Origin: JBLHKW01 sp047618565
GTDB taxonomy: Bacteria > Planctomycetota > UBA1135 > GCA-002686595
Direction of reading: 5' to 3'
Assembly: GCA_047618565.1 (NCBI GenBank)
Contig: JBLHKW010000011.1
Location: forward strand, 1 to 53,230
DNA length: 53,230 bases
Shown here piece after piece: positions 27,495 to 35,536 of this stretch. The notes beneath the pieces are model-generated. The model saw only the letters and a list, made by a program, of their open reading frames with translations. It did not search any database and was not told where the DNA came from. A program made the position numbers and the translations under genes. The first letter of the stretch is position 1, and every line of letters begins with the position of its first letter.

Positions 27495-28370
27495 TTACTC
27501 CGGTGCGAAGATCCGACGCAGGGCGTCGAGGGTGGCCGGGTGGTAGATCGTGTGGTGGTGCTCGTTGGGCAGCGGTTCGTACCACCACGTCAGGCCGGCC
27601 GGGGCGTGGTCCGTCAGGGCGCTGACGATCTCGGTCAGCGGCGGTTTGATGTCGACCTCGTCAGCAACCGTCAGGTACAGCGAGCGGTCCGTGGGGAAGC
27701 CCGGTGCCGCGAGCAGATCGGCGGCGGCGCGCGCCAGGGCCTTGCCCTCCCACCAGACCGAGGGACTCACGGCGATGTAGTGGTCGAAGCTCTCCGGCGC
27801 ACGGAGGAAGGTCTCGACGATGAAGAGACCCGCGAGGGATTCGCCCAGGACCGCGGTCTCGTGTGACGTGCGGAAGCGTGCGTCGATGAAGGGTTGCACC
27901 TCGTCGACCACGAAGCGCCGGAATTTCAGAGCGTCGCCGTTGAGTGGGATGACCTCCAGGTCGTAGGGCACCTCGGATGGTGTTGTCAGCTCCAGGCTCC
28001 GGTTGATCGTCTCGACTCCTACCAGGATGAACTCCTCGTACTGTCCGGAAAGCGTGGCGAGGGCCGCGAATCCTGCCACGGGTAACAGGTCCTGCTGGAC
28101 TCCCCCATCCAGGAGGTAGACGACCGGGTAACTCGTGTCGCCGTCTTCGTAACCGAGAGGCAGGCAGACGTTCACGTTGCGAGTCGTGCCGAGCGCCTTG
28201 GACTCGAGGGTGAAGGTCGTGCCGATCTCGATCTTCGATTCGCTGGCGGAGCTCTCCACCCTCGACCGGGTGGGTTCCGGCGCGGCGAGCGATACGGGCG
28301 CCCAGGCGAGCAGCAGGGTGATTCCCGCGGCGACGGTCAGGAGGCGGCAAGTGAGGCGGGAGCGAGGCAT
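27495..28370 (-). CDS. Exported alpha/beta hydrolase (putative esterase, Fes/IroE-like)
   Basis: The protein has 291 residues from the ATG at 28370, which follows GGAG with ideal spacing; longer in-frame starts have no signal peptide. Residues 1-30 are a signal peptide (LTVAAGITLLLAWAPVSLA). The esterase D/Fes-type domain has YPVVYLLDGG, the nucleophile elbow GESLAG, the oxyanion region, and EHHHTIYHPA carrying the catalytic His. This family hydrolyses esters such as siderophores, S-formylglutathione or acetyl-xylan; the substrate here is unknown. It lies just upstream of the addB-like gene (6-bp gap), but a functional link is unlikely. Confidence 0.85.
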   Translation of the reverse strand: MPRSRLTCRLLTVAAGITLLLAWAPVSLAAPEPTRSRVESSASESKIEIGTTFTLESKALGTTRNVNVCLPLGYEDGDTSYPVVYLLDGGVQQDLLPVAGFAALATLSGQYEEFILVGVETINRSLELTTPSEVPYDLEVIPLNGDALKFRRFVVDEVQPFIDARFRTSHETAVLGESLAGLFIVETFLRAPESFDHYIAVSPSVWWEGKALARAAADLLAAPGFPTDRSLYLTVADEVDIKPPLTEIVSALTDHAPAGLTWWYEPLPNEHHHTIYHPATLDALRRIFAPE

Positions 28371-28462
28371 CGTGATCTCCGTGGCTCCGTGCGAGAGTCG
28401 TACGGATTCGTGTTTGGGGGCCAGCGCAGGATAGCAAGCCGCGTGGCCATACGCGCCAGCTG

Positions 28463-28485
28463 GCCGACGGGCGGCGACCGTCGGC
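28463..28485. promoter_or_regulatory. Inverted repeat between divergent genes
   Basis: GCCGACGG (28463-28470) and CCGTCGGC (28478-28485) are perfect 8-bp arms separated by 7 bp. They lie between the divergent starts of the esterase (28370) and the cytochrome-like gene (28545). An operator for a shared regulator is plausible, but no regulator gene is nearby and it could be a chance stem in GC-rich DNA. Confidence 0.3.
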
Positions 28486-28544
28486 ACGGGGTTTGCTCGG
28501 TATGACTCCCGGCCCTTCCTTTTTCCATCCTGACACTGGCTGCC

Positions 28545-30527
28545 ATGTTCCTCATCCCTCGAACCGCTCGACTTCGCACGCTCCTCGGGTGCGGAATGAC
28601 ACTACTGTCCACCGTCCTCCTCGTACCCGCCGGTCTTGCGCAGGCTGACGAGTCGGATCTCGCCAGGGCGGAACCGGTCGTCGGGGACTCCGGGAAGCTG
28701 GAGCGCCGCTTCGAGCGCTGGAACGTCGCCTCGGACCAGGCCCTGCAGGTCACCTTTCCGCTCGCGTGGTCGAAAGCCCGGTCCGCCGAGCGGACCTCCG
28801 CCCGGGGTGTCGCGCGCGTGGATAGGGTCGCCGCGCGCCTCGACGTCGAGCTGAGCGGTCTGGAGGGGCGCCGGCGGGTGGATCTCTGGTTGGTGCCCTA
28901 TCCGGAGGGCGACTCCGCCGCGCGCCTGCTCTGCGGTGTCGAGCTCGTGGAGGGTGCCGGGCGCGTGCAGGTACGGACGGCCGGTATGGGATCGGTCGAG
29001 CTCGAACGGCTGGTGGTCGTCGAGAGTGGCGGTGATCTGGGTACCGAGAGCCTCCTGCACGGAGCGCCGGGGCTGTTCGAACGGGTGGCGACGCGGCGCG
29101 CCGCCACGGTCGGCGGTGTGCCGCTCACCGTGGATGCCGCAGGCCTCCTGGAACGAGCCGACGCCAAGCTCGACCCACTGGTCGGTATCGGGGAACGGAT
29201 CTTCTTCGGCCAGACCTTCGCGGGCAACGGGCGTACCTGTGGCACCTGCCATCCGCCCGAGAACGACTTCACGATCGATCCGGAGTTCATTGCGAGCCTT
29301 CCTTCGACGCATCCGCTCTTCATTGCGGAGCAACTTCCAGCCCTGGACTCGGCTCAGAACGGTGGCCTGGTCTTCGAGAACCCGCGCCTCATGCGCGACT
29401 TCGGATTGATCGTCGTCAACGCGGATGGATTCGGGAACACGGCACGGCGCTTCGTGATGCGCGGCGTGCAGCACCTGCTCGGGCTCGGTCGGACGATCGA
29501 GCCGGCACCCAACCTGGACCAGCCACTCGTGCACCTGCTGGGCTGGAGCGGCGACGGTTCGACGGGGACGGGCTCCCTGCGCGAGTTCACGGACGGCGCC
29601 GTCACCCAGCACTTCCCCCTCACGATGGGCCGGGTTGCGGGGCAGGATTTCCGCCTCCCCACACCGGAAGAGCTGAACGCGCTCGAGGCGTTCATGCTGT
29701 CGATCGGGCGCGAGCACGACATCAACGTTGAACGCGAGCTCCTGGACGCCGGCGCGGACGCGGGTCGGCGTCACTTCACGGGCCTTCCGTCATGCAACCA
29801 GTGCCACCGGAATGGCGGATCGAGCAGCAACTTCGGGGGCATCGGAATCGGTGACTTTCTGCAGAACACCGGCGTCGAGCTGACGACGCAGCGCCAGCCG
29901 GATGGTACGGGCGAGCGGCGACCTGTGGACGCCGGCTTCGGCACCAATCCGCAGGGGGACTTCGAGTCGATGATTCCGAATGAGGACCACAGTTTCGGAG
30001 AGCGCACGTTCAACTCGCAGTCCGTGATCGAGGCCGCGAGTACGATGCCGTCGTTCCACTCCAACCTGAACATCAACCCGAACAGCGGGCTCGAGCCGAC
30101 GATCGAGGGCGCCGTGCGCTTCTACACGACACCGGACTTCGCGGAGGCGGCGGGCTTCGAGATCAACCTTACGGAGCAGGAGATCGCCGAACTGGGCCGC
30201 TTTCTGCGGGTGCTGTCTGCGGCCGATGACGTGAAGACCGCCAGGGGCTACGCGAAGCGCGCGGCGGCGTACTTTGCTCCAGGTGTGCGCAATCACGACG
30301 TGGGCAACCGCGTGATCGCCCTTGCGGCTGTCGAGTGCCGTGACGCGCGCTCCGTGTTGACGCCGGTGGGATTACATCCTGTTGCCGTCGACCAGCTGAC
30401 GCTGGCCGCGTCGGCCTTTGCCAATGCGACCGCCGGTCCACCCGGCGCGAGGTTGGCGCGCATCGAGGCCGGGCTCGCGGCGCTCGATGCCGCCCACGCC
30501 GACATGGTCGTGCCGCCGAATCAGTAG
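28545..30527 (+). CDS. Exported di-haem cytochrome c / peroxidase-like protein
   Basis: The protein has 660 residues. Residues 1-33 form a signal peptide (MTLLSTVLLVPAGLAQA). Two haem-binding motifs are present, CGTCH (232-236) and CNQCH (417-421), in a cytochrome c peroxidase/MauG-like layout of two linked c-haem domains. A preceding domain of about 190 residues (38-200) resembles no known fold. It would act in the periplasm, either reducing peroxides or oxidising an unknown substrate. Its stop overlaps the end of the convergent DUF819 gene by 7 bp. Confidence 0.82.
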   Translation: MFLIPRTARLRTLLGCGMTLLSTVLLVPAGLAQADESDLARAEPVVGDSGKLERRFERWNVASDQALQVTFPLAWSKARSAERTSARGVARVDRVAARLDVELSGLEGRRRVDLWLVPYPEGDSAARLLCGVELVEGAGRVQVRTAGMGSVELERLVVVESGGDLGTESLLHGAPGLFERVATRRAATVGGVPLTVDAAGLLERADAKLDPLVGIGERIFFGQTFAGNGRTCGTCHPPENDFTIDPEFIASLPSTHPLFIAEQLPALDSAQNGGLVFENPRLMRDFGLIVVNADGFGNTARRFVMRGVQHLLGLGRTIEPAPNLDQPLVHLLGWSGDGSTGTGSLREFTDGAVTQHFPLTMGRVAGQDFRLPTPEELNALEAFMLSIGREHDINVERELLDAGADAGRRHFTGLPSCNQCHRNGGSSSNFGGIGIGDFLQNTGVELTTQRQPDGTGERRPVDAGFGTNPQGDFESMIPNEDHSFGERTFNSQSVIEAASTMPSFHSNLNINPNSGLEPTIEGAVRFYTTPDFAEAAGFEINLTEQEIAELGRFLRVLSAADDVKTARGYAKRAAAYFAPGVRNHDVGNRVIALAAVECRDARSVLTPVGLHPVAVDQLTLAASAFANATAGPPGARLARIEAGLAALDAAHADMVVPPNQ

Positions 30528-31924
30528 ATCCAGGACATCAGCACGCCGCACAGCCACGCACCGTAGGTTCCCAGGGCGTAGCCGAGCACTGCCAGCAACA
30601 CGCCTACCGGCGCCAGGGAAGGGTGGAAAGCAGCTGCGACCACGGGCGCGGACGCGGCGCCGCCGATGTTGGCTTTCGAGCCGACCGCCAGGAAGAAGTA
30701 GGGCGCGCGGATCATCTTGCCCACCACGACCAGCAGGCCCACGTGGAAGAGCATCCAGATCAGGCCGACCAGGAACAGCCCGGGGTTCTCGAAGATCTCG
30801 AGGATGTTCATGCGCATCCCGATGGTCGCCACCAGGATATAGATGAAGACGCTTCCAACGCGCGAAGCGCCCGCGCCCTCGAGGTTACGGACCCGTGTGA
30901 ACGACAGGAACAGGCCGATGGTGGTCGCCGTCACGATCAGCCAGAAAAAGCCAGACGTCAAGCTGAAGCGTTCGAGACCCGGGGCGTTCTCGCTGATCCA
31001 TGGCGCGATCCAGTCCGCGCACATGTGCGAGAAACCCGTGGCGGCGAAGGCGACTCCGAGGATGGTCATCACGTCGCGCAGATCGGGAATGCGTGCGACC
31101 TTGTCCGTGAAGGCCTGCATGCGATCCTTGAGCGCATCGATGGCGGAGGAGTCCGCCTTGAACCACTTGTCGAGGCTGGCTGCACGACCGACACCGAGCA
31201 ACAGGAAGGCCATCCATACCTCGGCGACGATGATGTCGATCGTCACCATGATGCCGTACATCTTGCTGCTGATCGGGTTCTCCGGCGAGTTCCACATCTC
31301 GTACATGGCGGCCTGGTTTGCGCCACCTCCGATCCAGCTGCCCGCGACGGTGGTCATTCCACGCCAGACCTCTTCGCCGTCGGCAGGGTGGATCACGCCC
31401 GGTGCGAATGCGTTCACGATCAGGATCGCGAGTGGCCCGCCTAGCACGACCCCCACCGTGGCCGTGAAGAACATGATCAGCGCTTTGGGCCCGAGGCCCA
31501 GGACCTGCTTGAGGTCGATGCTGAGGGTGAGCAACACCAGGCTCGCTGGCAGCAGGTAGCGTGAGGCGACGAAGTAGAGGCGCGATTCACCCATGAATGG
31601 AGCGAACTGGTCCTCGTCGAGCTGCTGTTCGAGCACGAACTGCTTGAGGTCGTGCAGGTTGAGAACGGCGGATGTGTCGTGCCCGAGTTGCTGCAGGTGC
31701 GCCAGAGCCGCGGGCAGGTCGATCCAGGAGGGCGAGATGATGCCGAGCGTGTTGAGCAGTGATGGCAGGAAGTAGCACATCAAGAGCGCCGGCATGACGC
31801 GGTAGAAGGGCTTGAACCTGGGATTGGATGCGGTCTGGAAGACCAGCATCAAGAGGGCCATCAGGAAGCCAAAGACCACCGCGTCGTTGGTGAAGACCGG
31901 CGTGGTCGAGAGGACGTCATTCAT
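30521..31924 (-). CDS. DUF819 family membrane protein
   Basis: This 467-residue polytopic inner-membrane protein has about ten to twelve hydrophobic helices. The DUF819 (YjcL-like) signature includes SWIGGGANQAAM near the middle and AVGSKANIGGAASAPVVAAAF close to the C terminus. Those two Gly/Asn-rich re-entrant segments resemble the substrate sites of elevator-type transporters. The family function is not established; an anion or amino-acid transport role is often suggested. It stands alone on the minus strand, converging on the cytochrome gene. Confidence 0.85.
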   Translation of the reverse strand: MNDVLSTTPVFTNDAVVFGFLMALLMLVFQTASNPRFKPFYRVMPALLMCYFLPSLLNTLGIISPSWIDLPAALAHLQQLGHDTSAVLNLHDLKQFVLEQQLDEDQFAPFMGESRLYFVASRYLLPASLVLLTLSIDLKQVLGLGPKALIMFFTATVGVVLGGPLAILIVNAFAPGVIHPADGEEVWRGMTTVAGSWIGGGANQAAMYEMWNSPENPISSKMYGIMVTIDIIVAEVWMAFLLLGVGRAASLDKWFKADSSAIDALKDRMQAFTDKVARIPDLRDVMTILGVAFAATGFSHMCADWIAPWISENAPGLERFSLTSGFFWLIVTATTIGLFLSFTRVRNLEGAGASRVGSVFIYILVATIGMRMNILEIFENPGLFLVGLIWMLFHVGLLVVVGKMIRAPYFFLAVGSKANIGGAASAPVVAAAFHPSLAPVGVLLAVLGYALGTYGAWLCGVLMSWIY

Positions 31925-32256
31925 GGGCGCGTCGCGTGTGGTGCCAGATGGCTGAGGGCGCGGAGGCTATTTGTGTGCCGGATTGCGGTTGCAGGCATCC
32001 GATGTACCGCGCGAGAAGCACCGCCAGAAGCCGAATCAGCGCGATTGGGCTCGCATTTCAGGACCAGGCGCTGGTAGCGGGCGAATTCGGCCACGAAGAC
32101 ATTGCTCGACATGCGGGGACCCCTGATGAAGCAGCGAAGTCTCGCATACGGCCTGCGTGGCCACCAGACTCGGAATCCGATCGGCGCCCTACGCTTTGGC
32201 AGAGAGCGACGTATCCTCACCCCGGCGCGAACGAGCAGCACGCGCCGACGAGAGTT
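31925..32256. other. Gap without a recognised gene upstream of the hairpin element
   Basis: About 330 bp contain only short frames without family resemblance. No rRNA, tRNA or riboswitch pattern is visible. The region presumably carries the promoter of the DUF819 gene and possibly that of queF. Confidence 0.5.
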
Positions 32257-32458
32257 CCAGCCCGGATTATTCATGACCACGCGGACGAAACCCCACGAAC
32301 GGCCGGCTTCGCCGTCCTTTCAGGCCCTGCCGGCACTTTGCGAGCATTGGCGTCCTCGACGATCTTACAAGGTCGTCTGCGGGTCCAATGCTCGCCAAGC
32401 ACCGGCAGGGGCCGAATCGAGGCGTTTCGCCTCGCGGCTCATGAATAACCCGGGCTAG
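32257..32458. mobile_element. MITE-like large hairpin element abutting queF
   Basis: The element is 202 bp long. The outer arms 32257-32276 and 32439-32458 match as inverted repeats at 18 of 20 positions (core CCCGGxTTATTCATGA). The inner arms 32325-32350 and 32385-32410 match at 23 of 26, and the apex has a GACGATC/GGTCGTC stem around 32358-32377. Two side stems, ACGGC/GCCGT (32299-32315) and GAGGCG/CGCCTC (32419-32433), complete a cruciform-like plan. No transposase is encoded. The right end lies 2 bp before the queF ATG, so any queF transcript starting upstream would carry this structure. Confidence 0.68.
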
Positions 32459-32460
32459 CC

Positions 32461-33282
32461 ATGTCCATCGACCTCCCCCTGGGCAAGCCCACGTTCTATC
32501 CACGCGAGTATTCGCCGTCCATCCTGGTCGGAGTCCCACGCGCCGACGAGCGGCGGGAGCTGGGCCTCGCGAACCCCCTGCCATTCGACGGGGTCGATGT
32601 CTGGAATGCGTACGAGCTCTCGTGGCTCAACACCCTCGGTAAGCCGGTCGTGGCCCTGGCACGCCTGCGGATCCCGGCCAGCTCACCCAATCTGGTCGAG
32701 TCCAAGTCGTTGAAGCTCTACCTCAGCTCCTTGAACGGGTCGCGCCACGGGTCGCTGGCCGCCGTCGAAGCCGTGATCACGGCAGACCTGGAGCGGACGA
32801 TTGGCGCGCGCGTGGAAGTCCAGCTGACCCCGGTCGCTGATGCAGACCTATCGTCGATCGTCACTCCCGCTGGAGAGTGCATCGACGACGCGGACATCGA
32901 GATCGACGCCTACGAGCTCGACCCGAGCCTGCTCGAAGGCAGCATCGCCGGCGGCACTGACGTCGACGAGACGCTGCATTCCCGCCTGCTGAAGACCAAC
33001 TGCCCGATCACCGCCCAGCCCGACTGGGCGACGCTTCTCATCCGCTATCGCGGCCCGCAGATCGATCGCGTCGCCCTGCTGCGCTACATCGTCTCGTACC
33101 GCAATCACGATGGTTTCCATGAGCACTGTGCCGAGCGCATCTTCGCGGACCTCAAGCGTCATTGCCGCCCGCACTCTCTGACCGTCTTCGCGCGCTACAC
33201 GCGCCGCGGTGGGATCGATATCAACCCGTTCCGCAGTGATTTCGAAACGTTCAGCGACGACGGGCGGCTCTGCCGTCAGTGA
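32461..33282 (+). CDS. queF: NADPH-dependent 7-cyano-7-deazaguanine reductase (QueF)
   Basis: The 273-residue two-domain (long) QueF resembles the E. coli enzyme of 282. It reduces preQ0 to preQ1 in queuosine tRNA-modification synthesis. The hallmark ESKSLKLYL is at 80-88 (NADPH site). The nucleophile Cys181 and Asp188 lie in NCPITAQPDW, and His220/Glu221 in FHEHCAERIF. There is no Shine-Dalgarno motif before the ATG at 32461 because the hairpin element ends at 32458. No other queuosine gene is nearby. Confidence 0.95.
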   Translation: MSIDLPLGKPTFYPREYSPSILVGVPRADERRELGLANPLPFDGVDVWNAYELSWLNTLGKPVVALARLRIPASSPNLVESKSLKLYLSSLNGSRHGSLAAVEAVITADLERTIGARVEVQLTPVADADLSSIVTPAGECIDDADIEIDAYELDPSLLEGSIAGGTDVDETLHSRLLKTNCPITAQPDWATLLIRYRGPQIDRVALLRYIVSYRNHDGFHEHCAERIFADLKRHCRPHSLTVFARYTRRGGIDINPFRSDFETFSDDGRLCRQ

Positions 33283-33356
33283 GAGGGCACCCCGCTACTC
33301 GTCGGGGGTGAGGTGTGCCCCGACTACCGGGCCCCATTCTCGCAAGGTCGCCGCAA

Positions 33357-33911
33357 TCACGAAGAGCACTCGTAGTACTTGCCGTGCTCCAGCTCGTAGC
33401 CGTCGGCGACCTCCTCGATCTCGCGCATGAACTGTTTGTCCTCGAAGTAGTAGTCGCGGAACAGGCCACGCGTGCGGTCGATGACGCGGGCGTCGAAGCC
33501 ATTGTCGTCGAGCTGCATCAGGGTCTTCGAGAGGTCCGCCATCGATGACTGTACGATCAGCAGCGTGCCCCTCGGAACGAGTCGCTTGTGTCCGTCCAGC
33601 GCGAGCGAGTCGATGAAGTAGCGCCGATTCTGCTTTCCGCTCTTGCAGAAGGGCGGGTTGCTGACGAGCACGTCGAACTGGCCCTCCGTGTCGAGCCAGT
33701 CTGCGCCGCGGTACTCGATGTTGTCGGCGTCGGGGCAGTTGCGCGCGATGTTCCTGCGGGTCGCCTCCAGGAACTCCTCGCGGATCTCGGTCGCCACCAG
33801 CTCGCGGGCGCCCTGTCGCAGCATCACGATCGTCTGATTTCCAGTGCCAGCGCCGAGCTCCAGTACACGTTGCCCGTTCACGAAGTTGCTGGCTGCCAGT
33901 ACCTCCGCCAT
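33357..33911 (-). CDS. Class I SAM-dependent methyltransferase, N-terminally interrupted
   Basis: The open frame has 184 residues from the ATG at 33911. It carries motif I LELGAGTG (17-24), an acidic ATEIRE after strand 2 and the NPPF motif (85-88) typical of N-methyltransferases such as RsmC or PrmC that modify rRNA, protein Gln or DNA adenine. The frame continues upstream in good coding sequence to an ATG at 33998, interrupted by one in-frame TGA at 33938-33936 (codon 21). The residues on both sides (STPGNV, stop, NPTPHGKFMAEVL) read like one protein. The short form could still be made by initiation at 33911. It is divergent from the kinase gene. Confidence 0.75.
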   Translation of the reverse strand: MAEVLAASNFVNGQRVLELGAGTGNQTIVMLRQGARELVATEIREEFLEATRRNIARNCPDADNIEYRGADWLDTEGQFDVLVSNPPFCKSGKQNRRYFIDSLALDGHKRLVPRGTLLIVQSSMADLSKTLMQLDDNGFDARVIDRTRGLFRDYYFEDKQFMREIEEVADGYELEHGKYYECSS

Positions 33912-33998
33912 GAACTTCCCATGGGGCGTCGGATTTCACACGTTGCCGGGTGTAGACAGCTCCATCTGGAGCAGGCTCTCTACTGACGGGTCAGCCAT
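33912..33998 (-). pseudogene. Detached 5' coding segment of the methyltransferase gene
   Basis: These 29 codons, in frame with the methyltransferase, start at an ATG (33998) with MADPSVESLLQMEL and run to the TGA at 33938-33936 and on to MAEVL at 33911. A Trp codon (TGG) changed to TGA is the simplest explanation, giving VWNPTP in the ancestor. Confidence 0.55.
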
Positions 33999-34001
33999 GG
34001 G

Positions 34002-34052
34002 GGCAATGTAGCGCCACGCGCGGCCAGCGCAAATTCCGACGCCCTTCGGGGC
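34002..34052 (-). repeat. Possible diverged REP-like repeat copy
   Basis: The stretch 34026-34050 (GCCAGCGCAAATTCCGACG onward) matches the reverse-strand form of the repeat at 19 of 25 positions, and GCAATGTA just upstream matches its GAATGTA end after a GC-rich insertion of about 8 bp. It lies between the divergent methyltransferase and kinase genes. Confidence 0.3.
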
Positions 34053-34096
34053 TCAGGCAATCGGATTCCCAGGCCTGGGTTTGTACATTCTGGGGC

Positions 34097-35518
34097 GTGG
34101 CAACGCGCATCTACGACCTCGGAGACCTGTTACCTGGCGGCTATCGCGTGCTCGACGTTCGTCAGGGCGGCATGGGCGTCGTGTACATCTGCCATCAGAG
34201 CGACACGGACGAGCTCTACGCGATCAAGACCGTCCGCATGGATGGTCGCGCCAGGGATGTCGACGCGCGCTTGCAGTTGTTCGGGAAGGAGGTGCGGACC
34301 TGGATCCACATCTCGAACAACACGACCAATCTGCACCTGGTACGCGCACTGACGTTCAACAGCGACCACCGCATGCTGTGTCTGGAGTTCATCAACGGGC
34401 TTCCATTGAATCGCGTCGTCGAGAAGGGCCGCACGGTGCATGCAAGCCATGCCTTGCAGTGGGCGCGGGACATCGCCTGTGGCATGGAGGAACTGCACTC
34501 GCGCTACCGGGTTGTGCACCGCGACCTGAAACCGCAGAACGTCTTGATCCATGGGGAGACCGAGCGGCTGACCGCCAAGATTACGGACTTCGGTATCACG
34601 CGCGAGCTGGCGGACCGAGGAGATTCACCCACGCGCATCGGCACGCCGGCCTACATGGCACCCGAGGTCCATCGCGGCGTGGATGCGGATTTTCGCTCCG
34701 ACATCTATTCCTATGGGGCGACGCTGTCGTGGATGGTCACCGGCGCGCCGGCGTTCGATCCCGCGCGCGCGGGGTCCGTGCGTGGTCCGTTCGGGGCGTT
34801 GATCCAGCGCTGCCTGGAGCAGGAGCCGGACGACAGGATTCAGAGTTTCGGTGAGATCCGTTCGATCCTGGACGGGATCGACTCCGATAGCTCGCTCGGT
34901 TCGGTGTCGCACTACCACTTCTGCAAGCTGCACCAGTACCTGTCCCCCGTCGAGCCTCAGGCGCTCTCCAAGAGTCGGCACTCGCCGTGCCTGTTCTGCA
35001 TCCAGAGCACGGATCTGATGAGGCGCGAGTCCGGTATCGTTCCGTACTCCTCGCTGGGACCTATGCATCCGGGGCACCCGGACGATCCGGTGCTCCAGTC
35101 CGACCCCACCGCCCCGACGTTGTCATCGCGCGACTCCACGGAGATGACGTTAGCCCTGGGCGCCGAGTCGGAGCCACGGATCGCAGGTCATCGCTGGCGC
35201 TGGTTGATCGTCGTGTGCGCCTTGCTCGTGACGGTACTGGTGGCTCTACCGGGTAGCGCCTGGCGCTGGTTGGCCGAGCCCATCGGCGGCACGGCCGTAC
35301 TGCTGCCCGGTCCGGTGCCGGGCTGTGTTCTTGAGGGGTGCGAGCAGGACGCGCTCCCGAAGGATTCCAACGGCGCCTTCGCTGGCGATGCGCGTTACTG
35401 CGCTGACCATGCGATGTATGAGTGCCCGCTGTGCCTGCGTACGTTCCACAGCACCGACCTCGACTTCGAAGGCAAGTGCGAGTGCGGTGGCGCGTTAGCC
35501 CCGCGGCCGGGTCACTGA
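34097..35518 (+). CDS. Membrane Ser/Thr protein kinase with cysteine-rich metal-binding-like segments
   Basis: The protein has 473 residues with a GTG start at 34097. A Hanks-type kinase domain covers about 12-265: glycine-rich loop RQGGMGVVY (22-30), Lys44, HRDLKPQN (141-148), DFG (164-166) and APE (188-190), all intact. After the kinase comes a His/Cys cluster (HFCKLH at 274-279, CLFC at 298-301), then a single membrane helix (about 368-386) and a short extracytoplasmic tail with CVLEGCEQD and a ribbon-like CADHAMYECPLCLRTF and CECG. No PASTA or WD repeats are present. The cysteines could bind zinc and sense redox or metal. It is convergent with the large lipoprotein gene. Confidence 0.88.
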   Translation: MATRIYDLGDLLPGGYRVLDVRQGGMGVVYICHQSDTDELYAIKTVRMDGRARDVDARLQLFGKEVRTWIHISNNTTNLHLVRALTFNSDHRMLCLEFINGLPLNRVVEKGRTVHASHALQWARDIACGMEELHSRYRVVHRDLKPQNVLIHGETERLTAKITDFGITRELADRGDSPTRIGTPAYMAPEVHRGVDADFRSDIYSYGATLSWMVTGAPAFDPARAGSVRGPFGALIQRCLEQEPDDRIQSFGEIRSILDGIDSDSSLGSVSHYHFCKLHQYLSPVEPQALSKSRHSPCLFCIQSTDLMRRESGIVPYSSLGPMHPGHPDDPVLQSDPTAPTLSSRDSTEMTLALGAESEPRIAGHRWRWLIVVCALLVTVLVALPGSAWRWLAEPIGGTAVLLPGPVPGCVLEGCEQDALPKDSNGAFAGDARYCADHAMYECPLCLRTFHSTDLDFEGKCECGGALAPRPGH

Positions 35519-35536
35519 CGCAGCGCGGGCCGCGCC

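Noticed and set aside
32102..32458. Small gene covering the hairpin element
   Set aside because: The frame is only an open reading through a non-coding inverted repeat and has no protein-like composition.
32257..32460. preQ1 riboswitch before queF
   Set aside because: The leader consists of long inverted repeats, not the short preQ1 aptamer with its A-rich tail; I see no matching core.
33936..33938. Selenocysteine or recoded TGA in the methyltransferase
   Set aside because: Many genes here use TGA as a stop, there is no visible SECIS-like structure and a Trp-to-stop change is simpler.
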